Assembly (NCBI GenBank): GCA_021737245.1
Contig: JAIPEI010000186.1
Span: forward strand, 1-7,153
Origin: Deltaproteobacteria bacterium
GTDB lineage: Bacteria; Desulfobacterota; DSM-4660; Desulfatiglandales; HGW-15
DNA length: 7,153 nucleotides
Direction of reading: 5' to 3'
Both the position numbers and the translations under genes were made by a program. A model generated the notes under the pieces. It made no database searches. It saw nothing but the letters and a program-made list of their open reading frames with translations, and had not been told where the DNA came from. Shown piece after piece: positions 1-5,854 of this stretch (positions within the stretch are counted from its first letter, which is position 1; the number at the start of each line of letters is the position of its first letter).

Positions 1-1
1 T

Positions 2-655
2 TCGGTCTTGGGAAATCTGCTCGGGATGCATTGGGATCACTCGGCGTTGCGTACCCAGGATATCGACATCGGTAGTACGGCCGGCATGAGCATAGCCCTG
101 CCTTTCATGAAGGCGGATGTTCCAAAGACCCTCGATGGGCTGGAGATGGGCTTTTTGCCCGTCCCTCCGCTGAACCCGAAACATCCCTCGACCTCGTTCA
201 TGGTGAGAGGAAGTGCCTTACGGCTGGATGTGGTCACGCCCGAGAAGGATCCGGGAAACGGTGATCCCGTTTTTCTCCCCCGCTTAAACGTTGCAGCGCA
301 ACCCCTTCGTTTCCTGGACTTTCTCATGGCCGATCCGGTCAAGGGGGCCGTCATTGACGGCGGGGGCGTCCTGGTCCATGTCCCCCAGCCGGCCCGATTC
401 GCCTTGCACAAGCTCATCGTGTTCGATGAACGCCCGGTCACGGCTCATGCCAAGGGCATGAAGGATCTCGCGCAAGCTGCTCAGTTGTTGCAGGTGCTCA
501 TGGACGAGCGCCCCGGGGATGTTTTGCTTGCCTGGGATGCGTTGAGGCAACGGGGAGCGGGCTGGGTCAAGCGGGTGGAACACGCACTGACGACACCCGT
601 CCATGAGTATCAGGAGGTGTTCGAGAAGGCCGCGGCCTTTCTAGGGCTTCGCTGA
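2..655 (+). CDS. GSU2403-family nucleotidyltransferase-fold protein, 5'-truncated by window edge
   Basis: The reading frame is already open at base 2, so only the C-terminal part (about 217 codons) is present and the true start lies outside the window; the TTG at 8 is not needed as a start. Soon after the left edge the protein reads LGNLLGMHWD, then RTQDIDIG, with the Asp-Ile-Asp at 59-67. A DxD after an R-T-x element is the metal-binding signature of the nucleotidyltransferase superfamily. The surrounding arrangement matches my memory of the GSU2403 / NTP_transf_8 group; this is recall, not a search. The usual upstream Gly-Ser element of the fold would be in the missing part. The rest is a soluble alpha/beta protein with no membrane segment, ending in a helical tail (EVFEKAAAFLGLR). 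Substrate and role are unknown. It converges on the GTPase gene and overlaps its 3' end by 15 bp. Third-position GC looks similar to the neighbours, so there is no compositional sign of recent transfer. Confidence 0.72.
   Translation, partial: SVLGNLLGMHWDHSALRTQDIDIGSTAGMSIALPFMKADVPKTLDGLEMGFLPVPPLNPKHPSTSFMVRGSALRLDVVTPEKDPGNGDPVFLPRLNVAAQPLRFLDFLMADPVKGAVIDGGGVLVHVPQPARFALHKLIVFDERPVTAHAKGMKDLAQAAQLLQVLMDERPGDVLLAWDALRQRGAGWVKRVEHALTTPVHEYQEVFEKAAAFLGLR
641..655. other. Tail-to-tail overlap of convergent genes
   Basis: The plus-strand TGA at 653-655 lies beyond the minus-strand TAG (plus-strand cta at 641-643), so the two convergent coding regions share 15 bp. There is no room for a dedicated terminator between them. 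Only a weak 5-bp hairpin (646-658, GCTTC/GAAGC with a 3-nt loop) without a T-run is visible. Each transcript must end inside the other gene or be ended by Rho. Confidence 0.8.
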
Positions 656-2377
656 AGCGCGGCCGGCGAGCTCGGAAAGCTCCTTTCCGCGCGCTTGGGC
701 CTCGTTTCGAAGACGGGTCAGCTCCTCCACCACCGCGTCGAGCTCCCCCGTCCAGACCTCGATCATGCCTTCCCGGAAAGACCGGACGGCCCGGTCCGTG
801 GCCCGTCCCAGCCGTCTTCGGTAGCTGAGAAAGAACCGCACCCCGAAGAAGAGGTTGAGAAGGGCGTAGCTGCCGAGTGCTGCCACGCCTTTGCCGCTGA
901 AGAGCGTCTGGACGAAGGAGGAGAGGAGGCCCAGGCCGGAGCGCCATCCCGGGCTCTGAAGGATGTCCCGCCAGGCCGCCCCGTCTCCCAGGGCGAAGAT
1001 CAGCAGCACGAGCAGGAGGATGTAGGTGAGGGACTGAAGCATCCGAAACCCGGTCATTCTCGAGAGAAGCGGGGTCGATGCCCTGTGCGATGCAACCTCG
1101 AACAGGCGCTCGCCCAGGTTCTCGAACCGCTCCTCCTGCCGTAGCGCTGCCAGGGCCCGTTCCCTGAGGGTGGGGGGCAGGTTCTCCTGGAGCATGCCCC
1201 GGGCGAGGCGGTCCTCTATCCACGCCAGTCGTCTTTTCAGCACAGAGACCACTGAGTCCGGAGGATTGAGGTTCCGCCAGATCCGCTCCGTCTCGGAGGG
1301 CCCGCCGGTTTCGCCGGCCGGCCGCAGGAACAGGAGTCCCAGGGCCAGGCCCGGGCCTGTGAGGGGCAGCGCATCTCTCGCCGGCCGCAGGGCGTTGCGC
1401 ACGGCCCTGCTCTCGAGCCATGGGGAGAGGCTCTCCCTGCCCAGCCTCTCCCAGGTGGGGCGGTCCTCCTCCAGCAGGCGTATGGACCGGTCAAGGGCTG
1501 AGGAGAACCGCTCGAGGGTGCGGGTCTCCCCGTGCAGCCATTCGAAGAGGCGGGAGGCCTCCACGTCCAGGTTCTCCTCCTTCATGGTGCGGACCTGCTT
1601 GGCGTTTCTGAGCTGAAAGACCTGGTTCCGGAGAAGGGGGAGCTGGTTCCAGGACGATGCAGTATCAGACTCCAGGGCCTCCTGTGCTGAAACCACGAAA
1701 AGGGCCGGGTCGGGGATGCCTGCGTCGCGCAAATGTCCGGTGAACTGCTTCGAGGCTGTGGAAAGCTTTTCATGGCCTTCCCCGCCCCGGTTGTCTCCGA
1801 ACAGGAGGTCCGCCTTGTTCAGCACGAACACGAAGTTCTCCCCGGCCTTGGGCGTCTGCTCGAGAAACTCGTACAAACGGCGGTCTGCGTACTTCTCGGG
1901 GGAGGTCACCCAGACCAGGAGATCGAGGTTGGCCAGGAACGCCTGGACACTGTCCCTGTGGGCCGTGAGCAGGCTGTCGAAGTCAGGGAGGTCGCAGAGC
2001 AGCACGTGGCGGACCGGATCGGCCCGGTGGAGGATCTCCTGCCAGGGCATGGCGTCGGGAGGGGGCGCCGGCACAGCCGGAGCGTCCTCGTGGCGGTAGA
2101 TGATCACGTGGTCCGTGTGGGGCCGGCGATGGCTGACCGAGGAGATGGGCGTGCCTGCCAGGCTGTTCATCAGGGAGGACTTTCCCACGCCCGTGCCTCC
2201 GAGGAGCCCGATGGTCAGGTACTCGCCTTCCACGGCACTGAGCCGTTCCTGCAGGTCGGCTGCAGCGGCCAGCGCATTCCTGCGTTCCGCCTCCGGAATC
2301 GAAAGCAGGCCGTCCTGCTCCAGGACCTCGTGAAGGCGCTGCAGGTTCTGTTTGAGGCGGGGGACGGAGGGTTTCAT
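641..2377 (-). CDS. Membrane-anchored dynamin-like/YfjP-like GTPase (second gene of pair)
   Basis: This 578-aa protein starts at ATG 2377-2375 (MKPSVPRLKQ) behind an AAGGAG ribosome site 8 nt upstream. The frame stays open further upstream to 2755, but that stretch is out-of-frame shadow of the preceding gene and is Arg/Pro/Gly-rich. A short helical N-terminus leads to a GTPase domain: P-loop GGTGVGKS at 60-67, G2 candidate Thr in RRPHT around 84-88, G3 DLPDFDS at 129-135, family motif TSPEKYAD at 158-165, G4 NKAD at 187-190, G5-like VVSAQ at 228-232. A long helical, charged middle follows. The C-terminal part has two hydrophobic stretches, about 446-463 (LLLVLLIF) and 482-517, then a charged helical tail. 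This order suggests a GTPase anchored in the inner membrane with the G domain in the cytoplasm. G3 has Asp where DxxG has Gly; I recall DLPDxDS as typical of the YfjP-like family. It pairs with the upstream paralogue. Membrane remodelling is inference from architecture. Confidence 0.85.
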   Translation of the reverse strand: MKPSVPRLKQNLQRLHEVLEQDGLLSIPEAERRNALAAAADLQERLSAVEGEYLTIGLLGGTGVGKSSLMNSLAGTPISSVSHRRPHTDHVIIYRHEDAPAVPAPPPDAMPWQEILHRADPVRHVLLCDLPDFDSLLTAHRDSVQAFLANLDLLVWVTSPEKYADRRLYEFLEQTPKAGENFVFVLNKADLLFGDNRGGEGHEKLSTASKQFTGHLRDAGIPDPALFVVSAQEALESDTASSWNQLPLLRNQVFQLRNAKQVRTMKEENLDVEASRLFEWLHGETRTLERFSSALDRSIRLLEEDRPTWERLGRESLSPWLESRAVRNALRPARDALPLTGPGLALGLLFLRPAGETGGPSETERIWRNLNPPDSVVSVLKRRLAWIEDRLARGMLQENLPPTLRERALAALRQEERFENLGERLFEVASHRASTPLLSRMTGFRMLQSLTYILLLVLLIFALGDGAAWRDILQSPGWRSGLGLLSSFVQTLFSGKGVAALGSYALLNLFFGVRFFLSYRRRLGRATDRAVRSFREGMIEVWTGELDAVVEELTRLRNEAQARGKELSELAGRASAKP

Positions 2378-2385
2378 GAATGTTG

Positions 2386-2391
2386 CTCCTT
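2386..2391 (-). promoter_or_regulatory. Ribosome binding site AAGGAG fixing the start at 2377
   Basis: The minus strand reads AAGGAG, 8 nt before the ATG at 2377-2375. It is the best Shine-Dalgarno match in the operon and rules out the longer upstream frame as the real start. Confidence 0.75.
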
Positions 2392-2396
2392 GAGGG

Positions 2397-2421
2397 CCGG
2401 GATCGAGGTTCACGATCCCGG
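2397..2421 (-). promoter_or_regulatory. Intercistronic stem-loop enclosing the upstream stop codon
   Basis: A perfect 9-bp inverted repeat (CCGGGATCG and CGATCCCGG on the plus strand at 2397-2405 and 2413-2421) is separated by a 7-nt loop. On the minus strand the TGA stop of the first GTPase gene (2412-2410) is the first three bases of the loop. The stem ends 5 nt before the AAGGAG of the second gene. There is no T-run after it, so it is not a classical intrinsic terminator. Plausible roles are translational coupling, setting the expression ratio of the two GTPases, or mRNA processing and stability. The structure is seen; the function is inferred. Confidence 0.6.
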
Positions 2422-4155
2422 GATGGGGCCTGCTGCGTGCTGCTCGAGGAGGCGGCGCAGCTCGGTGAAGCGCTCCTTTTCCTCCGGAGGCATGCTCACG
2501 GAGCCGAGTGCGGAGGCGTACCGGTCGCGCTGCTCCTCGAGAATGGAAACCAGCCCCTTGCGGTAGGTCTCGGCCATGTCCCGGACCACCCGCTGGATCT
2601 CGCGGTAGGCGAAGAGCTCGGCCGATCCCTTGGTCAGGAACGGGGCCGCGGCCGAGCCCAGGAGCGCGTCGATCACGGTGAAACCGCCTCCCAGAGTGGC
2701 TTCGAGCGCGAGCACGAGCACGCCCCAGATAATGGAGGTGGAGTAGATGGACCACTTCTTGGCCGTGGGAAGCCCTTGCGCCATCTCCTGGAAGGTCTCC
2801 CGGAGCCAGCTCTCCAGGTGCTCCTGGGCCGCGGTCACACGGGCCTCCACCTCGTCCCGTGTCATGGCCACCGCGGGTCTTCGAATGGCGCTGTACAGCG
2901 GGGCCTCCTCATCGGAAGGGGAGAGGCGCTCCAGGGCCCTTCGGTTGAACCGGTCCAGGGACGCCAGTATGGGCGCCAGGCTCTCCGGGGGGCGGTTCGC
3001 CCGGGGGCCGTCCTCTGAAGGCCCTTTTCCGATCTGGAGGCCCAGCAGGCGCAAAGGGGCGAGGATCACGTTGCGGACCGCCCGCCTGGGGCGCGAAAGG
3101 AGATCGTACCTGGAGAAGAGCCGCCGGATCTCCCGCTGGATGCGCGTGCGGTTTCGGGCGGCAAAGTGCTCGCTCTCGGCCTGTATGAGGTCCTCCCGGG
3201 TCTCCTGGAGCAGGCCTTCGAGGTCCTTCATCCAGGTCCCGGCCGCCTCGTCCTCGGCCTGGAGGAGCCGGATCAGGCGGTCGAGCTGCATTCCGAGCCC
3301 CTTGGCCCCGGCCTCGAGGCCCTGCCTGCGCAGCTTCTGTACGGAGGAAGGGGAGAAGTCCTCGAGCAGCCGGTCTTGAAAATCCCGGAAGCCGGTCTGG
3401 CCCTGGATGGTCTCAGGCGTCGGGGCCGGGGAGCGGGAAACGATCCAGCCCCGCTCTTCCGGGAGCCGGATGTCCTGACCTGAAAACATGTCCATGGCTT
3501 CCCGGGTCGAGAAGTCCGGGTCGGCCTTGTTCAAAAGGAAGTAGACCGGCTTTTCCTCCTCGATGATTCGGCGGAGAAAGTCGGAAGGGACCTCGTCTGC
3601 GTACTTCTCCTGGCTTGTGACAAAGACCACTGCGTCGGCCAGCAGGACCAGGATCCCGGCTGCCCGGCGGTTCTCCTGCTCCAGGCTGTCCAGGTCCGGG
3701 GTGTCCACCAGGACCAGGTGGGCGAGCTCGGCCCGGTCGTGGTCCAGGATGACCAGCTTGTCCGGCTCCCCGCTCTCGGGCGTCGCGCCCAATGTATCTG
3801 CAGGCCTTCGTACCGGTGGGAGGTTCGGGAATGGGAACCCGTGCTCTATGGGGGCGCCGGTGTGGGCATAGGCAACCGCCCCCCGGGTCTTGGGCCGTTC
3901 CACTCCCGCCCGGCTGAGCTCGAGACCGCAGAGTGCATTGAACAGGGTGGACTTGCCGGTGCCGGTTCCGCCGAGGAACACCAGCCACAGGCAGGAAGAC
4001 AGGCGCTTGTACTGAAACGCGCGCAGGCGCCTCGGGATCTCATCGGCGAGCTCGTGGATATCATTGTGCCGGGGCGTGAGGCCGGGGACGATGATGTCTT
4101 CGGCGGGCAACCGGGGAAGGATCCACTCGCGTTCGCTGCTGTTTTCGTGAAGCAT
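2410..4155 (-). CDS. Membrane-anchored dynamin-like/YfjP-like GTPase (first gene of pair)
   Basis: This is a 581-aa protein if it starts at ATG 4155-4153 (MLHENSSERE). A TTG at 4209 would add 18 residues. I prefer the ATG because the predicted promoter (-10 at 4224-4229) would start transcription near 4217, leaving the TTG an 8-nt leader and no usable ribosome site. GGAAGG lies 11 nt before the ATG, a slightly long spacing. Motifs in order: P-loop GGTGTGKS at 62-69, G2 candidate Thr90 in RPKT, G3 DTPDLDS at 151-157, TSQEKYAD at 180-187, NKAD at 209-212. A long charged helical region (about 270-460) follows, then a hydrophobic segment about 468-505, then a charged helical tail. The order and shared motifs show it is a diverged duplicate of the next gene, 32 bp downstream in the same operon. 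Binding and hydrolysis of GTP at the inner membrane are inferred. Other possible family labels are dynamin family protein or 50S-ribosome-binding GTPase. Confidence 0.85.
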   Translation of the reverse strand: MLHENSSEREWILPRLPAEDIIVPGLTPRHNDIHELADEIPRRLRAFQYKRLSSCLWLVFLGGTGTGKSTLFNALCGLELSRAGVERPKTRGAVAYAHTGAPIEHGFPFPNLPPVRRPADTLGATPESGEPDKLVILDHDRAELAHLVLVDTPDLDSLEQENRRAAGILVLLADAVVFVTSQEKYADEVPSDFLRRIIEEEKPVYFLLNKADPDFSTREAMDMFSGQDIRLPEERGWIVSRSPAPTPETIQGQTGFRDFQDRLLEDFSPSSVQKLRRQGLEAGAKGLGMQLDRLIRLLQAEDEAAGTWMKDLEGLLQETREDLIQAESEHFAARNRTRIQREIRRLFSRYDLLSRPRRAVRNVILAPLRLLGLQIGKGPSEDGPRANRPPESLAPILASLDRFNRRALERLSPSDEEAPLYSAIRRPAVAMTRDEVEARVTAAQEHLESWLRETFQEMAQGLPTAKKWSIYSTSIIWGVLVLALEATLGGGFTVIDALLGSAAAPFLTKGSAELFAYREIQRVVRDMAETYRKGLVSILEEQRDRYASALGSVSMPPEEKERFTELRRLLEQHAAGPIPGS

Positions 4156-4166
4156 CCGCAAAAAGG

Positions 4167-4172
4167 CCTTCC
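4167..4172 (-). promoter_or_regulatory. Candidate ribosome binding site GGAAGG for the ATG at 4155
   Basis: The minus strand reads GGAAGG with 11 nt to the ATG. The spacing is longer than ideal, so the start is likely but not certain. The competing TTG at 4209 has only GGAAG four bases away, which falls at the predicted transcription start. Confidence 0.4.
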
Positions 4173-4223
4173 AGGGATTCGGGGAGGGTGAAATGGAAGA
4201 GATCGGCAACCCGCTTCCAGGGA

Positions 4224-4253
4224 AGTATAGAGGGGAGCCTGTTTGGGTGTCAA
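4224..4253 (-). promoter_or_regulatory. Near-consensus sigma70 promoter for the GTPase operon
   Basis: On the minus strand the -35 is TTGACA (plus 4248-4253), identical to consensus. After an 18-bp spacer the -10 is TATACT (plus 4224-4229), 5 of 6. Predicted transcription start is near 4217, giving a leader of about 60 nt to the ATG at 4155. In such a GC-rich region this match is unlikely to be chance. It implies housekeeping-sigma transcription of both GTPase genes unless a repressor acts on it. Confidence 0.72.
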
Positions 4254-4283
4254 GGAGGTCACAGGCCGGGTCGCGCGATCGTC

Positions 4284-4296
4284 GCCGTCATACGGC
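4284..4296. repeat. Short inverted repeat between divergent promoters, possible operator
   Basis: GCCGT-CAT-ACGGC is a perfect 5-bp-arm inverted repeat. It sits upstream of both predicted -35 boxes, where a shared activator or repressor could bind. An inverted repeat this short is common by chance in GC-rich DNA. Confidence 0.2.
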
Positions 4297-4332
4297 CGCA
4301 TATTCCTTGTATGGGATTCCTGTTATTGGTTC

Positions 4333-4361
4333 TGGTCAATTTAGCGGGTTTGTGTTACACT
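4333..4361 (+). promoter_or_regulatory. Candidate extended -10 promoter for the GAF gene
   Basis: The -35 candidate TGGTCA (4333-4338) matches consensus at 4 of 6. After 17 bp the -10 TACACT (4356-4361) matches at 4 of 6 and is preceded by the extended TGn element. Predicted start is near 4368, giving a leader of about 150 nt before the GAF start codon. The palindrome GTGTTACAC overlaps the -10 and could be a repressor site, but that is speculative. Confidence 0.4.
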
Positions 4362-4410
4362 TCGTAAGCCCACAGCGGGCAGAAAGGCGAAAATCAGAGA
4401 AAGAGGGAAC

Positions 4411-4524
4411 ATGGATGGAGGCCCCGGCGAAGCTGTCGAGGGCCACGATATGTTTAAGGTTTTGCCGATAGGCTGCGATTGGAAACGCTCAATTCAGGAG
4501 GGAGTACGGGCGGGAGTGACATGA
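4411..4524 (+). CDS. Possible 37-aa leader ORF overlapping the GAF start by ATGA
   Basis: An ATG at 4411 preceded by AGAGGG opens a frame of 37 codons (MDGGPGEAVEGHDMFKVLPI, then a WKRSIQEGVRAGVT tail). It ends at TGA 4522-4524. That stop shares the bases ATGA with the GAF start ATG at 4521, the classical arrangement for translational coupling. The frame lies wholly downstream of the predicted transcription start. No homologue is recognised and the ribosome-site spacing (about 3 nt) is short. It could be a regulatory leader peptide, a small protein, or a chance ORF. Confidence 0.35.
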   Translation: MDGGPGEAVEGHDMFKVLPIGCDWKRSIQEGVRAGVT

Positions 4525-5705
4525 TGGAGAATCAGACAGGATTTTTCGAGGTCTTTCACGAGGTCGGCCGTGCGGTTCTTTCGGTCCTGAGCGTGCGGGA
4601 GGTAACCCACCTCGTGGCCAAACGAATGGTTCCTGCCCTGGACCTCAAGTCGAGCTCCCTTCTTCTCGTCAAGGAGGAGACGGGCGGGCTTGCGGTGGCC
4701 GCCTCGCACCTCGTGAGCAGGGAGTTCCTGGCTGCAGAGCCCATGGAGGGCGACCGGGGTATCTCCAGGGCCCTGGAAGGCCGCCCTCACCTCGAGGAGA
4801 AGGCATGGGCTGATCGTCCGGAGCATCAGGGCGGTCTGATACGGGCCGAGGGCATAGCATCGATCCTTTCCGTGCCCATGGGGCTCCGCGGCAAGATTAT
4901 CGGCGTCCTCAGGCTTTACACGGCCGGGGAGAGGTCCTTCTCCGAGGGCGAGCTGGAGCTGATCTCCGCACTCACAGAGATCGGGGCCATTGCCATTGAG
5001 AACGCCCGGTTGTTCGAGGAAAAGGGAGAGGCCCTTTCCAGGCTGCTGGAAAAGGGCGGGGTGGAGTACGAGTACGAGCCGCCTGTGGAGAAGTACCGGA
5101 TCAAGGCCGTGCATCCGGGGGAGATCCCGCAGGACAAGTCCTATGCCTACTTCAGCCGTCTTCACGGGCTGGCCCGGGCTGTGGCGTCCCAGGTGGACGT
5201 GGAGCGGATTCTCGAGACCGCTGCAAAGACGATTGCAGAGGCCATGGACGTCAAGGGCTGCAGCCTGCTCTGGCTCAACTTCGAGACCCACGAGCTGGAG
5301 CTCGTGGGCACGCACGGGCTGAGCCGGGCCTACCTGAACAAGGGGACGCTCAGCATGGACCGCTCCATTCCGCGGGTGGTCCAGGGAGAAACCGTGTTCG
5401 TGCCGGACACGGGCCGCGATACGAGGGTCCAGTACCCCGAGGCCGCAGGGCGGGAGGGGATCGTGTCCATCCTGTCCGTCCCCATTTTCGTCAAGGAGAA
5501 GGTCAGGGGCGTGCTTCGTCTCTACTCGTCCGAGCCCCGCGCCTACCCGCCGGAGGACATCGAGCTCGTCAAGGCGCTCGCCGAGATCGGCGGCATTGCC
5601 GTGCTGAACGCCAAGCTTTACGAGGCGAGGGAAAACGACTACGCCTTCTGGCAATCCACGCTCCGGTACATCGGTGTCAAGAACTCAGAACACGACCCCG
5701 CCTGA
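4521..5705 (+). CDS. Stand-alone double-GAF-domain sensor protein
   Basis: This 394-aa protein starts at ATG 4521 (MMENQTGFFE) after GGGAG; the ATG at 4524 is equally possible. The frame extends to a TTG at 4479, but that adds a Gly/Ser-rich tail unlike the rest. It contains two GAF domains, about residues 8-165 and 211-367. They are joined by a linker (about 170-210) with an acidic/Tyr-rich VEYEYEPP patch. The two copies resemble each other closely at their ends: GIASILSVP (111-119) and GIVSILSVP (313-321), GVLRLY (128-133 and 330-335), then IGAIAIENARLFE and IGGIAVLNAKLYE. GAF domains bind small ligands, cyclic nucleotides or cofactors, or serve as dimerisation modules. No kinase, GGDEF, HD-GYP, phosphatase or DNA-binding domain follows; the C-terminus is a short helical tail. 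There is no signal peptide or membrane segment, so it is cytoplasmic. It must act through a partner. The ligand cannot be read from the sequence. It is divergent from the GTPase operon. Confidence 0.85.
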   Translation: MMENQTGFFEVFHEVGRAVLSVLSVREVTHLVAKRMVPALDLKSSSLLLVKEETGGLAVAASHLVSREFLAAEPMEGDRGISRALEGRPHLEEKAWADRPEHQGGLIRAEGIASILSVPMGLRGKIIGVLRLYTAGERSFSEGELELISALTEIGAIAIENARLFEEKGEALSRLLEKGGVEYEYEPPVEKYRIKAVHPGEIPQDKSYAYFSRLHGLARAVASQVDVERILETAAKTIAEAMDVKGCSLLWLNFETHELELVGTHGLSRAYLNKGTLSMDRSIPRVVQGETVFVPDTGRDTRVQYPEAAGREGIVSILSVPIFVKEKVRGVLRLYSSEPRAYPPEDIELVKALAEIGGIAVLNAKLYEARENDYAFWQSTLRYIGVKNSEHDPA

Positions 5706-5712
5706 GCGGCCC

Positions 5713-5741
5713 GCCGCCCTTCACCCGGACGGCGGTCACTC
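5713..5741 (+). other. GC-rich weak inverted repeat after the GAF gene
   Basis: Just after the GAF stop, CCGCCG and CGGCGG arms (6 bp, roughly 13-nt loop) could form a hairpin. It is not followed by a T-run. It may only reflect base composition. Confidence 0.2.
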
Positions 5742-5762
5742 GCCGCAGCCCGGTGCCTTCAG

Positions 5763-5794
5763 GGCCTGCCGTGTGCCGCGGAACACGGCAGGCC
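5763..5794 (+). terminator. Perfect 12-bp stem-loop in the gap between GAF and lipoprotein genes
   Basis: GGCCTGCCGTGT (5763-5774) and its exact reverse complement (5783-5794) flank an 8-nt loop. The stem is long, very GC-rich and intergenic, so it probably forms in RNA from either strand. The following bases (GGTAGTCGTTGG) are not a T-run, so it is at best a non-canonical terminator. It could instead be a 3'-end stabiliser or an attenuator between the two genes. It may also be an inverted protein-binding site. Confidence 0.5.
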
Positions 5795-5854
5795 GGTAGT
5801 CGTTGGAAGGACAGGCTTCCTGAAGAATACGTTAATGAGATGAGGTCAGGCACG

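Larger units (their letters stand above)
4156..4520. other. Divergent intergenic control region
   Basis: This stretch separates the GTPase operon (left) from the double-GAF gene (right). It is visibly less GC-rich in its centre (about 4300-4370). It holds the leftward promoter at 4224-4253, a rightward promoter candidate at 4333-4361, a 5-bp-arm inverted repeat GCCGT/ACGGC at 4284-4296 between the two, and a 9-bp near-palindrome GTGTTACAC at 4352-4360 over the rightward -10. A possible small ORF lies at 4411-4524. No riboswitch or RNA gene was recognised. Confidence 0.6.

Noticed and set aside
646..658. Small hairpin at the convergent gene ends as a bidirectional terminator
   Set aside because: It has only 5 bp, a 3-nt loop and no T-run on either strand.
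1733..2566. Plus-strand frame of 277 codons opposite the GTPase pair
   Set aside because: It crosses the junction of two well-supported minus-strand genes and shows no motif of its own.
2378..2755. In-frame upstream extension of the second GTPase (to a 704-aa protein)
   Set aside because: It is entirely inside the first GTPase gene in another frame, is Arg/Pro/Gly-rich, and has no ribosome site, whereas ATG 2377 has AAGGAG.
4156..4209. TTG at 4209 as the start of the first GTPase
   Set aside because: It would sit about 8 nt from the predicted transcription start with no usable ribosome site. It stays possible because the extra residues (PWKAFLRMLHE) could continue the first helix.
4343..4379. 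Direct repeat AGCGGG at 4343-4348 and 4374-4379, about three helical turns apart
   Set aside because: Six bases are too short to distinguish from chance in GC-rich DNA, and no third copy is seen.
4479..4520. TTG at 4479 as the start of the GAF protein
   Set aside because: The added residues are Gly/Ser-rich and unlike a GAF N-terminus, while the ATG at 4521 follows GGGAG closely.
4494..5654. Long antisense frame (386 codons) opposite the double-GAF gene
   Set aside because: It mirrors the GC-biased codons of a gene with two clear GAF domains; its translation shows no recognisable domain.
5805..5824. Short GGAAG/CTTCC inverted repeat upstream of the lipoprotein
   Set aside because: The arms are 5 bp and competing pairings exist, so there is no clear regulatory meaning.
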